The notes under the pieces are model-generated. The model did not search any database. It saw nothing but the letters and a program-made list of their open reading frames with translations, and had not been told where the DNA came from. A stretch of DNA of 64,000 bases from Ottelia alismoides (lineage: Eukaryota; Streptophyta; Magnoliopsida; Alismatales; Hydrocharitaceae), in NCBI GenBank assembly GCA_037367405.1, contig JAZKJV010009616.1, positions 248,001-312,000 of the forward strand, given 5' to 3'. How positions within the stretch are numbered: the stretch's first letter is position 1; each line of letters begins with the position of its first letter. Below, in pieces: positions 12,162-24,342 of the stretch. The translations under genes and the position numbers were made by a program.

Positions 12162-14929
12162 CAACAACAACAACAACAAAGCCTTTTCCCATAATTAAGT
12201 AGGGTCGGCTACATGGATTCTTCGCCTCCATTCAGATCTATCTTGGGTCAATCCCGGGCTTATATCCACAAAACAAAGATCCCTTCGTATGGTCTCTTTC
12301 CAACACTTCTTGGGCCGTCCCCGCCCTCTCTTAGCCGGCTCAACATCCCAACACTCGCATCTCCAAACTGGTGCATCAGCTGATCTTCTTTGCAAATGAC
12401 CAAACCATCTTAAGCGGGTTTTCTCGCATCTTATCCTCGATCGGAGCAACACCAACTTTCTTTCTGATTGCATCATTCCGAATCTGATCTTTACATGTGT
12501 GTGTGTCCACACATCCACCTTAGCATTTTCATTTCTGCTACAGCCATTCTCTGCACATGTATATGGTTCACAGGCCAACATTCAGATCCATAAAGCATAG
12601 CAGGTCTCACGGTTGCTTTGTAAAACTTTCCTTTGATTTTTAAAGGAATTTTCTTATCACAGAGAACATCAGAGGCTCCTCTCCACTTTAGCCAACCTGC
12701 ATTTATTCTATTAGTAACATCTCCATCAATTTCCCCATCATGTTGCAAAATAGATCCCAGATATCTAAAAGAATCTCTCTTCTGAATGTTATCATCATCA
12801 ATCTTCACCTCTATTCCTTCACCATTGCTTCCATCAAAGGTGCACTCCATATATTCTGTCTTAGCCCTACTTATACGAAATCCTTTACTCTCCAACTCAT
12901 GTCTCCATACCTCAAGCTTCTCATTTACTCCATCTCTATTCTCGTCAATCAACACAATATCATCAGCAAATAACATACACCAAGGTAACTCATCCTGAAT
13001 GTGACTTGTCAACTCGTCCATAATCAAAGTAAAAAGAAATGGACTCAAAGCTGAACCTTGATGTAAACCAATGTTGATGTCAAAATAGCCAGTCTTCCCA
13101 GACGGGGTCCTTACACAAGATAAAGCCCCATCATACATGTCCTTTATGAGGTTAATGTATAGGACATGCACTTGTCTCTTCTCCAAAACTCCCCACAATA
13201 TCTCTTGTGGGACAGAATCATAAGCCTTCTCCAAATCAATAAAGATCATATGGAGGTTCTTCCTTTTAGCTCTATAATTCTCCATTGTTCACCTCAGTAA
13301 ATGGATGGCTTCAATAGTTGAGAGACCTGGCATGAATCCGAATTGGTTTTCTTTGACGTTGGAAACTTGCCTCAACCTTCTCTCGATCACACGCTCCCAA
13401 ATTTTCATAGTGTGACTCATCAGCTTGATACCTCTATAATTTGAACTATTTTAATGTCTTCTTTATTCTTATAAAGAGGCACCACGATACTCCTCCTCCA
13501 ATCATCAGGAATTTTCTTGCTTCGCCAAATAACATTGAATAGATTCGTAAGCCAAGTCAAACCACGCTCACCTAAAACTTTCCATACTTCTACAGGGATG
13601 TCATCCAGTCCTACACATTTCCCAGGTCTCATAACCTTCAAAGCCTCCTCTACTTCCTTTCTTTGTATCCGTCTATAGCTTGCATGATTCAAATAACTTT
13701 CACTACTAGCTAGATCACCCAAAGTGATCTCTCTATTTCCTTCCCCAATGAAAAGTTTATGGAAGTACTGCTCCCATCTAGTCTCTATATCCTTCTGAGT
13801 AACAAGCACGTGACCTTCCTCGTCCTTAATGCATCTCACTTGAGAAAGGTCTTTGGTCTTTCTTTCTCTTGTTTTGGCCAACCTGAATAAATCCTTCTGG
13901 CCCTCCTTAGAGTCGAGATTTTTATACAAAACTTCGTAAGCTTCCGACTTTGCCTCGCTTACAGCCTTCTTTGCTTCCTTCTTTGCTATTTTGTAGTTTG
14001 TGACAGTTTCCTCTGTTCTATCCTTAGACATAGCTTTAAAGCATGCTCTTTTAATTTTTAGCTTCTCTTGCACCCCTTCACTCCACCACCAAGCCTCCTC
14101 TTGACCTGGGGCTCCTCTCTTTGACTCGCCGAGCATCTCTTTGGCTACCTTTCGGATACAAGATGCTACTGCCTCCCACATCTCGTTTGCACTTCCACTA
14201 CAATCCCCAGATAAATCTTCTAAAACCTTCTCCCTGAAGCTCGATTGCTTCCGTGGAAGATTCCACCATCTAGTTCTAGTGATCTTAGGAACCCTCCTTT
14301 TCTTTACCAACCCTTTTATTTGTACATCCAAGACTAACAAGCGATGTTGGGTTGTCAAACTCTCTACTGGGATTACTTTGCAGTCTTTACAACACAACCA
14401 ATCTCTTCTCCTCAACGCAAAGTAATCTATCTGTGTTCTCATTGGCCCACTCTTATAAGTAATTAAATGCTCCTCCCTCTTCTTGAAGAGAGTGTTTGCT
14501 ATGAAAAGATCATATGCTGTTACAAAATCCAGGATGACTTTTCCCTCTTCATCTCTATCCCCAAAACCATGTCCTCCATGAACACTAGCATACCCTGAAG
14601 CATCTTTTCCCACATGTCCATTAAGATCTCCACCTATGCAAATCATCTCTCTTTGTAGGATTCCTTGTAAAATCTTATCTAAATCCTCACGAAAAGCTTG
14701 TTTAGTCCTTTCATCTAAACCAATTTGTGGTGCATAAACTGAGATTATATTCAGAATTTCTTCTTCAAGCACTAACTTTAGCAAAATAATCCGATCTCCG
14801 AATCTTTGCACCTCAACCACACAATAATTCTAATCCTTATGAACAACCACTCCAACACTGTTTCCACCCTTATCTTTACTTGAATACCAAAGTTTAAAGC
14901 ATGTCTTCTCGATCTCCCTTGCTTTCTCT
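12162..14929 (-). mobile_element. RTE-type LINE, copy 1 (5'-truncated)
   Basis: A minus-strand non-LTR retrotransposon of 2,768 bp. Its 3' end is a (TTG)n tail on the minus strand (12162-12179). It begins inside the endonuclease domain and has an 18-bp target duplication. It lies in the integrase region of Copia-1. Family hallmarks are an apurinic-type endonuclease followed by RT with FADD, no separate ORF1, and a short TTG tail, which fit the RTE clade. Very similar copies lie at 24128-27444 and 52693-54509. Confidence 0.94.
12195..14820 (-). pseudogene. Endonuclease-reverse transcriptase ORF of LINE copy 1
   Basis: Read on the minus strand, 13420-14820 (466 codons) holds the endonuclease with NIISVYAPQ and GGDLNGHVG, a basic linker, and the start of RT. 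12491-13285 (264 codons) holds the RT core: [34 protein letters not shown] and the catalytic [12 protein letters not shown]. 12195-12581 holds the C-terminal region with [12 protein letters not shown] and [10 protein letters not shown]. The pieces are split by a frameshift near 13445, a stop near 13290 and a frame change near 12500-12580. The enzyme would nick target DNA and copy the RNA at the nick; here it is inactive. The endonuclease D in GGDLN and both RT aspartates are kept, so decay is recent. Confidence 0.9.
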
Positions 14930-15419
14930 CCAGACGTACCTTGAGTAGTCGTCGATAAATGTTACCATATATCGCATGCCATTGACCGATGGTGTCTTGA
15001 CTGGCCTGAACACATATGAATGGATCAGCTCTAATGGCCTCTTGGATTGATACTTTGACTCCTTGTAAGGCAATTGACGGACCATACTGAACTGACATCT
15101 AGCTCATATTGTGTCTTTTCAAACATCCAGTTACGGGAGATCCTTGAGCATTGATTTCTACATCATTATCTTAAGCTTGTGATAGCTCGCATGTCGAATC
15201 CTAGGATGCCAGATATCCACAATCTCATTTTTCTTTGTCTTATCTATGTATGCATATTCTACTAACATAACGTTGATAGACTCAACTCTTCTTCCCTCCA
15301 TGATGGAAGTATCAGGTAACTTGAAGTTTCGATACATTGCACATCCTCTGGCTCAAATACCACATAATATCCTTTAGATGTAAGTCTATATGCAAAGAGG
15401 AGATTTTTCTTTATACCTG
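14930..15419 (-). pseudogene. Copia-1 GAG-pre-integrase and N-terminal integrase
   Basis: The minus strand reads downward from 15419. GIKKNLLFAY and a pre-integrase region come first (IWHPRLRHA near 15200, including the zinc-binding H/C type residues). The integrase core start follows, with [26 protein letters not shown] and the first catalytic aspartates near 14960-14990. The usual ELIHSDVFGP is changed to IHSYVFRP, which removes the first catalytic D. The frame continues in register across the LINE duplication to 'LYFHKEKYE' below 12144. A gypsy LTR cuts it from the protease side at 15420. Confidence 0.85.
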
Positions 15420-18400
15420 TGATGAATCCTCATTTCATCATCTTTATTCTTTCATTCTGGCCTTAAATCCCTAGCTAAATGCATTATATATCATTATTTT
15501 ATTAAAATAAATACTTTGTAAATTACACAAAATAATGTACTAAAAACTGTATAAATACTATATTTAATTCCAAAATAAAATAAGAAAGGAAATAAAAGAA
15601 GAAGAATGAAGTGTCAAAGACACTGAGTGACCTTAGACCCCGAGACCTAATTATCATGATGACTTGGTCAACAAAGAATAAAGTAAGGGGAGATAGGGTA
15701 GAAGAACTGTACAAAAATACACAGAAACACACAATAAAACCCTATTTATTTTGCCCAATAAATGTATTTTGGGACCTATTTTATTTTATTATTTTTACAT
15801 CTCAAATAATAAAATCCTCAACAGAATATTGTACATAAAAAAATAAAGAAATACAAAATTGATTTCACAAAAATAATGCACAGTGCGCTTGGGACACACA
15901 AAATAAAAAACTACAAAGAAAACATTGCAGACATGTATCTTCTCCATACTGTATTAAAATTGACTAAACTAACGTTTATTGTTTATAAAATTAAATAAGC
16001 TATTTAATGAAGGTATTTTCACTCAATTTGAAGTTAAGATGCAAAAGTCAAGTTTTTGGGCCCTCATTGTGCAATATATGTGTATATTATATTCAATATA
16101 TTTATTCGTATTTTTGACATTATTTTATTTTTATAAAATTGTAAATATTATTCAAAACACATGTCCACAATTAAAATAAAATAAAACCATCAAAAATTAA
16201 ATAAAATAAATCAACTACTTCAATATATAGATGGAATATACCTACATATACCTATAAAGAATATGTATATAATTAATTAAGTGTACAAATAAATTCAGAA
16301 AAATATAGTTAAAATATCCAAAATGTAATTAAATAAATTAAAAATATATAAGATACCTATATATTAGTAAAATATATAATACAAATTAAAAATAAAAATA
16401 CCAAAATAGAGGTATATTTACATATGTTATACGTGTAAATATTAACATATAATAAATAGCCACAAAAAAATAAATAAAATTTCAATTAAATATTACATAA
16501 AATTAGGAATATTTTTTAACCAAAAAAATAATTAATTCACTTAATATTTTTAAATGAATTTAAAAATAATTTCTTATCATCTTTTTCCTTATTGGTCCAC
16601 GTGGACTAACTAGGGCTCTTCATTCATTGACCGACAGTCAACTGTACTGACTCGCCCAACCGTCCATGTCAGACCTCAAACCCCCCCCCCCCCATTTTCT
16701 CCAAATTTTCATCCAACAACAACACCGTCCTTCACCTCTAGACCTCCATCCCTCTAATTCTCGTACATGCACCAACCACACAGACCTTGCCCTGCTCACC
16801 AACTCCCTCTCCTGTTCACGCAATCGCTCCTCAAAAGTCATCGTCCATCCTTATATAAAACTCCATTCTTCTCCACCTTTTTGCGTTGATATCTCTCTCA
16901 GAGCTCTTATCCCCTCAAACCTGACACTTGATGCTCTTGGCTGGTGACAGAAGTCAAGGGTGGCTGTCTGCAGTGAGGAGGAGCGACTTCTGAGAAGATC
17001 CAAACCACCACTGATCAAACTCATCAGCAGGTTCTGTCTCTTTGACTCCGATCGAATTGAGTCCCATCCCATCCATTTTTAAGTAATTTTTTCACTCTAA
17101 TTTCATTTCTACTATTTATATTCTACATTTAATCCCATAGATTAGGAGTAATCGAATTCCCCTTATATCTTAGAGCTTGAGCTCCAGGCTAAATCACTTG
17201 TGATTAGACCGTTCCCTCGCCCGATTTTCATCCCATCTGACTCCCCACCATGTTCTCCGTAGATTCCACATTGTTCCAACCCAGATTCCTCATGGATCTG
17301 GCAAAACAAAGTTCGCCTCCGCCACCCTCCGTTAGAACTTTGTCATCACGTTCACCTTTCATCCTCCTGCTTCAACCAATGGCAGAGGACCTCCTCCTCG
17401 TGCCTTGGAATCTTTTGGTGTAGGTCTAGTCCTTCAACGACCCATCTGCAGTCATGTAATACAGCTGGAGCTACTCTAGTCCACCTGAAGTGAACATCGA
17501 GCCCAAATGTTCATCGACGTCAACTTGGCCTCAACGAAGACCATCTTCACGAGCGGAGCACCGCCAGCAAGCTGTTGGTCCTATCGGAGCGAAGATCCAC
17601 TGCTAGAGCACAGAGAAAAGCCAAATCGAAGTCAGTATGATAGGATTTCATTCGATGTTCTTCCAGACCTCTACTTGTCGTTGGACCAAGACATGACCCA
17701 TATCTAATCTTGGGTGTCCGTTCTTTTTGAAGTTGTACACTACCAGAAGCGTCGGATCCTCCACATGGAGCACTCGGATCAAAGGCACAAGTGGTTAGTT
17801 TGCTCATACCCCTTCATATTTATGTATTTCATAAAAAGTATTGTAAATATTTTATTAAGTTCAAAAGTTTCAAGAAAATTTGCAAAGGATCCTTTGTATT
17901 AATCATATATTATACTTTAGTGCATTGCCAGCTCAGCTCACGTGGCCCCCAATGTGAGTTGGGAAAATTTCATGTGTAACCCCCTGCTTTTGTAATTGCG
18001 ATTTAGTATAAAAAATCAAGTTGAAGTTAAAAAGTTATGATGTTTTTGCATGTACCCGTGCCTTTAATTTAATATTGCATATATGCCTCGATTGGTTTTT
18101 TGTTTTTTAATTTTGCATTTCTAATTTCTAGAATTAGTTGTTGTGCTCCAAAAAATGTGCAAAAATAAGGGAAAAGTCTGAGGATATGCTTATTCACGCC
18201 ACATAATTTATTTAGCATTTAATTTGTATTTTCTATTTATTAAAAAATAAAAAGAACACTTAAAGAATATAAAAAAATATAACCATCACAAAAATCCAAA
18301 AAAATATGTACTATTTATTACTATATATTATAACTATAGACCAAAAATCACAAAAAATAAAAGAAAAATAAAAAAACACAAACCCTTCCTAACCCTAAAA

Positions 18401-19319
18401 AATTACAAAATATTTTCAAAAGTCCTAAACATTAGTTTTTTGTTCTATATTTTTATATATACATATTATTATATATTAAAATTACTTTTGAGAAATTTTG
18501 AACCTATTTACTATTTTTAGTTCTCAAAACAATTGGGCTTATTTATTAAGTGCTTGATTTTGTATATTTTGGATTTTAAAAATACATAAAAATTATTAAA
18601 AATCATAAAAATAACAAAAATAGAAGAATATTTAAAAATACAAAAATATTTTATTTTATAATTTTCGATTATTATAGTTATATTTATAAATAGAATACTC
18701 TATATTGTATTATATAAATATATAGCTATATATACCTATTATTAATATTAGTTATTATAAGTACCGTAAATATATATTTAAATCCTTTAAAAAAGAAAAA
18801 GGAATGTTCTTGTTTGTATTTTATAATTTCTATATATACACCGTTTATTATACTTACTATTTTATATAGAGTTATATATATACACTTATTATATATTAAA
18901 AAGAAAAGAAATTAAAAATCATAAAAAATAAAAAATATAAAGAATTTTAAATTTAAATTAAAATTAAATAATATTATAAAAATAAAAAATTAATTATTTA
19001 AAAACCCACAAAACATTAGGTAAATATTATGCAGATAAATATATACACATATACATTATTATTTAGAAATAAATAATAAACCTGCTACACTAGCTTGGTC
19101 TCTGTGGCTCGACACCCAAAATACTTGTACCATATACACGTTTTTATCTGGGTTTATAATAATATTTTGAGCCCCTCTACATTTGATTGCTTGATTATTA
19201 TTGATTGTAGGTTGACTGTTGATTTAATTGAGGTCTTCGTGAGTTGTCACTTCAATGACAATGTAGGTCTCGCTTTGTGTAGACCACACAAGATTGATCC
19301 TTGGATTCTCGGTTAATCA
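15420..19319 (+). mobile_element. TGATGAAT-family gypsy LTR, copy D (solo)
   Basis: 3,900 bp, starting TGATGAATCC...TTCATCA and ending GGTTAATCA. The flanks are a degenerate target duplication: on the minus strand CTGGG before and CAGGT after, against CTGGT predicted from the copia reading frame YHV-x-G-IKKNL, which the insertion splits. Internal landmarks are the 'tcttctccatact' block at 15939, a run of 13 C at 16681-16693, a GC-rich middle at 16595-17800, a TATA box TTATATAAAA at 16851-16860 and TCTCTGTGGCTCGACAC near 19099-19115. The rest is AT-rich. No primer site or coding region is attached. Confidence 0.88.
16851..16860 (+). promoter_or_regulatory. Likely TATA box of LTR copy D
   Basis: TTATATAAAA lies at the AT-rich to GC-rich transition about 1.43 kb into the LTR. 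Comparable TATA-like sequences sit at similar depth in other copies: near 8353 in C, 48933-48945 on the minus strand in B, 56763-56773 on the minus strand in F and near 61887 in H. This suggests a U3 of about 0.9-1.4 kb. Confidence 0.55.
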
Positions 19320-20742
19320 CCCAGTACATGGTACACATGCTCTAATTACACCTCCTTGGAGCTGAAGCGTGGGACTATAGTTGTAGTGCCAATATGGGAT
19401 ATTGGTAGCTTTGAGTTGTTGACTATCACAACAACTCACCCTCCTTTGTACTCGGACATGTTGCTAAGGTTGCTTTTATCTCTGGGCATATAATTGGAGC
19501 CCAACCATTGTCATAATCGACTCCTTTAGTCATTGTTGATGCCAACAGCATTTCTTCCGATTCGATAATCGTCATCGAAGCTTGTTGCTCCCAATCTTCT
19601 TCACTAAGATCCTTTTTGCGATCATTTAACACTGCCGCATTACTCTATATTGTCTTTTTCTTGATTATATAGTCTCGTGCAGAATGCCCCTTTCATCCAC
19701 AGTTGAAGCATTTTCCATTTTTCTTTCGCGCGCTGAGATCAGAACTCTTTCTACGATCTGATTGAGCTCCCACTATCTTAAAGCTCCTCTTTGGATCTCT
19801 GTTCCTTATAGATGACCCACACTTCCTTAGTGTGTAATGGATCGATATTTGTTGATTACCTTTTCTTTTGTAGTAAAGAGAGCTTCTTCTTATCTTTTTA
19901 ATGAAACGCTGACAATTTGTTTTATCAGAGTCTCTTGGTTAACTACGAGATTCTTTAACTACAACAGAGTTGGTTGTTTAGACCAACTAGATATGGCCAT
20001 TACGAGAGCTCCATATTCTGGTTGTAATCTATGATTGATGATCCTTCTCATTTGTAACTCGCTAATCTTTGATTCTGGATCTAATTGAGAGATTTCATGA
20101 CATATAAAGCATACTTGGTTGAAATACTGATTGATTGCAATCTCTCCTTGTTTGAGAGACATCACCTCGTTCTCTAGAAATCGAAGCCGATCATCATTCT
20201 TGTGTGAGAGATAATGTGGCAAGTATTTCCCATGCATCCCTTGGTATAGTGACTTCTCGGATATGCTTGATCAGCTCCTCCTCGATCGTGGTCTCTAATA
20301 TGAATATTACCTTACCAACCTTGAACTTCCATTTTCTCAAGACAATGACATTCTCCTTGGTGGTGGTGTTGTATCGTCTCCTTCGAAAATCTCATGGAGA
20401 TCCTATCCTTGTAGATTAGATTCGATGCAAGTCCTCCAATAGTTGTAATTTTGTCCATTCAGCTTCTTGATCTCGAAGGTTGGGTTGAAGGTATCCGCCA
20501 TAATTTTGGGGAAAACTATATTTTCCTTTGCCAGACAATGTTGGCCCCATACCTATGTCGATTACAATCCTTGACTACATGCGGACATAATTTCCCCTTA
20601 CCAAAAGAAACTCGAAACTTGACCAGACACACAAACATAGGCTCCCCTAAGTTATTTAGAGACCTTTACTGCAACTAGATGGACCTGACTTTTTAAAATG
20701 TGGGGACTGTACCCTTACTAATTAGGGCCATATCTGGTGTTG
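19320..20742 (-). pseudogene. Copia-1 gag and protease region
   Basis: Downward on the minus strand from the primer site comes a gag polyprotein. 19959-20237 gives the capsid-like UBN2/retrotrans_gag segment (motif FLENEVMSLKQGE, NQYFNQV, MRRIINHRL). A zinc knuckle near 19690 reads CFNCG-x-KGHSARDY, where the last cysteine has become Y. Farther down, 19330-19420 gives a protease-to-pre-integrase stretch (KLPISHIGTTTIVPRF, LEHVYHVLG) ending exactly where LTR copy D is inserted. Gag would package element RNA in virus-like particles. Stops are scattered and no continuous frame remains. Confidence 0.83.
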
Positions 20743-20750
20743 ATACCAGT
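20743..20750 (-). other. Primer-binding site of Copia-1 (initiator Met tRNA)
   Basis: On the minus strand the 5' LTR ends …TTCCAACA and the next bases are ACTGGTATCAACACC. TGGTATCA matches the start of the usual copia primer site TGGTATCAGAGC, complementary to initiator-Met tRNA. The match decays after eight bases. Confidence 0.85.
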
Positions 20751-21163
20751 TGTTGGAATCAGACTATAAGGACAATTTAATGATACACTGAAATATACGT
20801 TAATAATACACCACTTTACATATATACACTCACATATACTCTCTAACTATACACCACTCAAGCTCTCTATACTTTCTTCTCTAATATACTTGGTAGCTCT
20901 TAGCTCTCTACACTCACACACTATTCTTCTCTCTTCCTTCTTGGTTGATTACACTCCAAGCTCAAGGTCTCTATTTATAGAGGCTAATAGAGTACATTAG
21001 AACAAGTGATGGCTTTCTAAAGAAGTTAAGTTTGGAGATGACTTCTTAAGGAAACCAATCGTAGCTTCTCAAAGAAGACAACCTAGAAGTGACTTATCAA
21101 AGAAGCCAACAAAAGAATTTCTCTAGAAGCTTGCTTAATTAGAGGAGATGTTGGTTATTAACA
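20751..21163 (-). repeat. 5' LTR of Copia-1
   Basis: 413 bp. On the minus strand it begins TGTTAATAACC and ends GATTCCAACA. It pairs with the 3' LTR at 2399-2804; by eye about 80-85% identical, so the insertion is old. It is followed outside by the target duplication TTTTC (21164-21168). Confidence 0.92.
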
Positions 21164-22433
21164 TTTTCGGACAGGACCATACCAACATGACCAACAATTC
21201 CCATGGACGTTATTGCAACTTATATTATCTCCCTCGTTACATTATCTCCTACGTACATATTTCCCAAGGACATGAGGGCAACTTGCTCACAAAATGGGTA
21301 GGACCTTCCACCATCCGACTGTGTAGTGGTAATCTCCATGACCTTGTTTTGATTATATTCTAATGACCCACAAATGATTTTGAGGTAGCCTACCATGACG
21401 TTTACATGTCAAAATTTACTGTATATATATCATGCGTTTTCTACAGGATGCGGTATTTATTATTAAAGTTTTTTTATTAAACTATTTTAGCACTTTTAGC
21501 TTATCTTATCTATATATTTTTTACAATGAAGATCTGATGCTGGCAGATAAAGTGATGGTTGGTGAGACTAGAGATAACATGAGCAGCGATAATCATCGAT
21601 GAAATTAACATATCTTTATCCTAGTTAATAAGATTCCTCATAGTTATAGTTTACTTTATTATATATGTAGTAATCATAATCACCGAAATTCAAACATAAC
21701 AAATACCCGTAGGTCCAATAACTTATGAAATAGGAAAAAAATACTTGAGAAGGTGTCAAATCTTCTAAGGTGTTGCATTGCATGTCAGTTGTTTAATGCG
21801 ATTCTAAATTGAATAGAACCGATTTTCCAATTAATTATAGATTAATGTGACTTAAGTTTGAATTAATTTTAAAGTTAATGTGGTAAATTATCACATGTAT
21901 TATACTAGAATAAAAAATATAACTCATTTAAGGGGAAACATGTAAAAAGTTAATTGCGGCTCATGCTTTCGTTCATTTAAACCAGTTCTTCTGAGAATCC
22001 TAAAATGTTGCAAGACGGTTCCTAAAAAGACATCCCTAATTTGTTATATCATTTAATTTTCCACCCAATAAATAAGAAAGAGTGACAATAGGTGCATGCA
22101 ATGTGTTAAGGGTGGTTGTGAGGGTGGTTGTGTGGGGTGTGATTGTGATAAGTGGTGTGAATATCACCATTATAACATCACAAGAAATATATCATGTACG
22201 CGAATGCCATTCGAATATCATTACATTTATAACTATAAGATATGTGAACGTCATAAGAAACGAACGGGTAAAATGAACTAAACAATCATATATAAATCAT
22301 CATTTAAAAGTATAAAAAAGCACTCAGCATCATAACCACCACTGACATAGCCAACCACCACCCCAACCCTTACAACCACCCCTCGCAGCCACCACTCACA
22401 ACCTCCTCAAGACCACCACCCTTATAGCCATCT
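21164..22433. other. Unassigned flank with G-rich inverted blocks
   Basis: About 1.27 kb with no recognised gene. 21164-21363 is open on the plus strand (C-terminal part of a frame that also runs into the left flank of Copia-1 at 2331-2398); no family is recognised. 21982-22050 repeats 1725-1793. A G-rich block at 22108-22165 (GGTGGTTGTG repeats) faces a C-rich block at 22320-22430 (CCACCACC repeats), forming a long imperfect inverted repeat around an AT-rich centre. Confidence 0.55.
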
Positions 22434-23240
22434 GATGAGGCAAAATCCTATTTAGCTAAAATTAGCCAGTTGCAGTACTTAGGAAATGTAATTAGTAAAC
22501 AAAAATGAATCGATCTTATTTTTTTAGGTGATCGTGGTCAAAGGTCAAACTTAGTGAAGCAACTACCAAATTGGATCACTTGAGGTTGAACTGAACTTAG
22601 GGTCACTGGACAACTACTCATACATTTTGATGTTTTTTATTTCTTTTTTTATTAAATAATTTTAAATTCAAAAATATGATATTTTGAAAACTATGCAGGT
22701 GTAGAAATACAGATTAGGTTAATATATGTATAAAAATATGGAAAATAAAGTGCAAAAATATTTTGTCGTTTTTAATATTTTAAAATATTTTTGCAACTTT
22801 TATGAATTTTTAAATTTTTTACTGTATTTTAAAAAGGATTATTTTAACAACAAATTGTATAAAAAACATAGATATCAAAAACCATAAAAATTACAAATAA
22901 TAATAAAGTTCAATTGAGGTATTTTTAGGGTAGATAGACCTATTTATCTCTAAATGAAGCTATTTTATATTTATCTGAATTTTCATGATTTTTTATACTT
23001 TTTACAAGCTTTTCATTGATTTTGAGATTTTAAGAAAAATATGCAATATTTTTCGAAGATTTTTGGGTATGTTGTGAAACAAAAAGAAAATCACAAACTT
23101 GGGTAATTTTTCAAATACTTTTTATTTTTTAAAATTTTCAAGATAATAAATCAGTCTTGTGGATTTTGATTTTTAATAAATAATAAAGAGAAATAAGAAT
23201 GAAAATAAAATTATCGTGAATGTAATGTGAGATGATGCCT
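22434..23240 (-). repeat. Possible scrap of a TGATGA-type gypsy LTR
   Basis: The stretch opens TGATGAGGC and continues into AT-rich DNA with many 'tttttattttt' and 'aaaaatcac' runs. It resembles the minus-strand AT-rich parts of copies B and G, read from the LTR 3' end. No GC-rich centre, CCCTGTGTTCGACC motif or far end is found, so this is a weak call. Confidence 0.3.
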
Positions 23241-23559
23241 AGTAAAATTGGTGAGACAAAATATTAAAATAGGTGCTTAATAAATTTAGATATGTGAAAT
23301 TATCAAATAAATCAATTCAAGATCAAAACTTGGTGTTTAGGCTTGAATTTTTTATATGAATTAAAGAACCATAATGTCCAAAAGCATGCCAAATTTCCAG
23401 GCTTAAATAAACAATATGAATTTTTGAGCAAGTAATAATCAATTTCCTAGCAATTAACTTATAAAATTGTTGAAAACTAACCATGCATGAAAGAGTCTCG
23501 TTTAATAAAAAAACTAGTACTAATACATACAAAGTAACATGAATATCTCTGCTGGTTAG
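23241..23559. other. Unassigned AT-rich flank of the hAT relic
   Basis: About 320 bp between the possible LTR scrap and the hAT end. It contains only short shadow frames and no recognised repeat. It ends with CTGGTTAG, the left 8-bp flank of the hAT element. Confidence 0.6.
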
Positions 23560-24117
23560 TAAGGATGACAATAAATATAAATTTGTTACTATATGCTTGT
23601 ATTCACATTCGTATAATAGAGGATATGAATCTAATTTTCTTATTTCTAGTGAATACGAATATGCATATGGATATAAAAATTCAATATTCGAGTAATACGA
23701 ATATGAACTTGATATCCTTAATTTTGGTGAATACGAATATGAATACAAATGTTCAAATTTTAGAAAATATGAATGTGAATAATTGTATTTGAAGAATAAG
23801 GATACAAACACAAATACGAAAATGAATGTGGATGTTCAAATGTTGGAGGATACTAATACTAATATGATACACATAGCAATATATATGGTAAGCTTTCTTC
23901 TATTATCTTATTATTTTTTAAGATTCTATAATTATTTAGTTATTTTTAGGTCCATATTCGTTAATAATATATTTAATGTACTTTTATATAAGATGTTGAT
24001 GTGAACCTAAAATGCTTAAGCTATTAAGTAAAATTGGACATGTCTAATATTTGTAAATTAATTCGTATTTATTTATCAAATATGTGTATTCCAATTCTCA
24101 ATATTCAATTTGCATAT

Positions 24118-24127
24118 GTATTTGAAT
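24118..24127. repeat. Target-site duplication of LINE copy 2 (left)
   Basis: GTATTTGAAT occurs here and identically at 27445-27454, flanking the LINE inside the hAT relic. Confidence 0.85.
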
Positions 24128-24342
24128 ATTCAAGATTACGTTACTCAGCCATGGCCGGTCCCAAGCCCGGGTAAATGAGGAGAGTTGCGTTAGGTAGCCG
24201 ACAGCCAACGTAAAACAGTCGGAGACAACTTCCTAAATAATATTTTTTTTTAAAAAATATTATTTAAGATATTACCTCATGACAGTCGGATCTTTTCAAC
24301 ATGGATTTAAGCAAACATACAGATTTCATTGGAGTGTTCCCT

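Larger units (their letters stand above)
2399..21163 (-). mobile_element. Complete Ty1/copia retrotransposon (Copia-1) inflated by nested insertions
   Basis: A minus-strand copia element with LTRs at both ends (20751-21163, and 2399-2804 continued at 6781-6794). It has a 5-bp target duplication TTTTC at 2394-2398 and 21164-21168, a primer site beside the 5' LTR and a purine tract beside the 3' LTR. The order from the 5' LTR is gag, protease, integrase, RT and RNase H, the copia order. Four elements sit inside it: gypsy LTRs at about 2808-6777, 7247-10206 and 15420-19319, and an RTE LINE at 12162-14929. Without them it is about 5 kb, normal for copia. All reading frames carry stops or frameshifts. 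Confidence 0.92.

Noticed and set aside
12162..12179. A (CAA)n microsatellite
   Set aside because: It is the (TTG)n tail of the LINE; the same tail ends the copies at 27430-27444 and 52693-52702.
23323..23811. A 162-codon minus-strand gene rich in Tyr and Ser
   Set aside because: The frame runs over the degenerate repeat array of the hAT relic.
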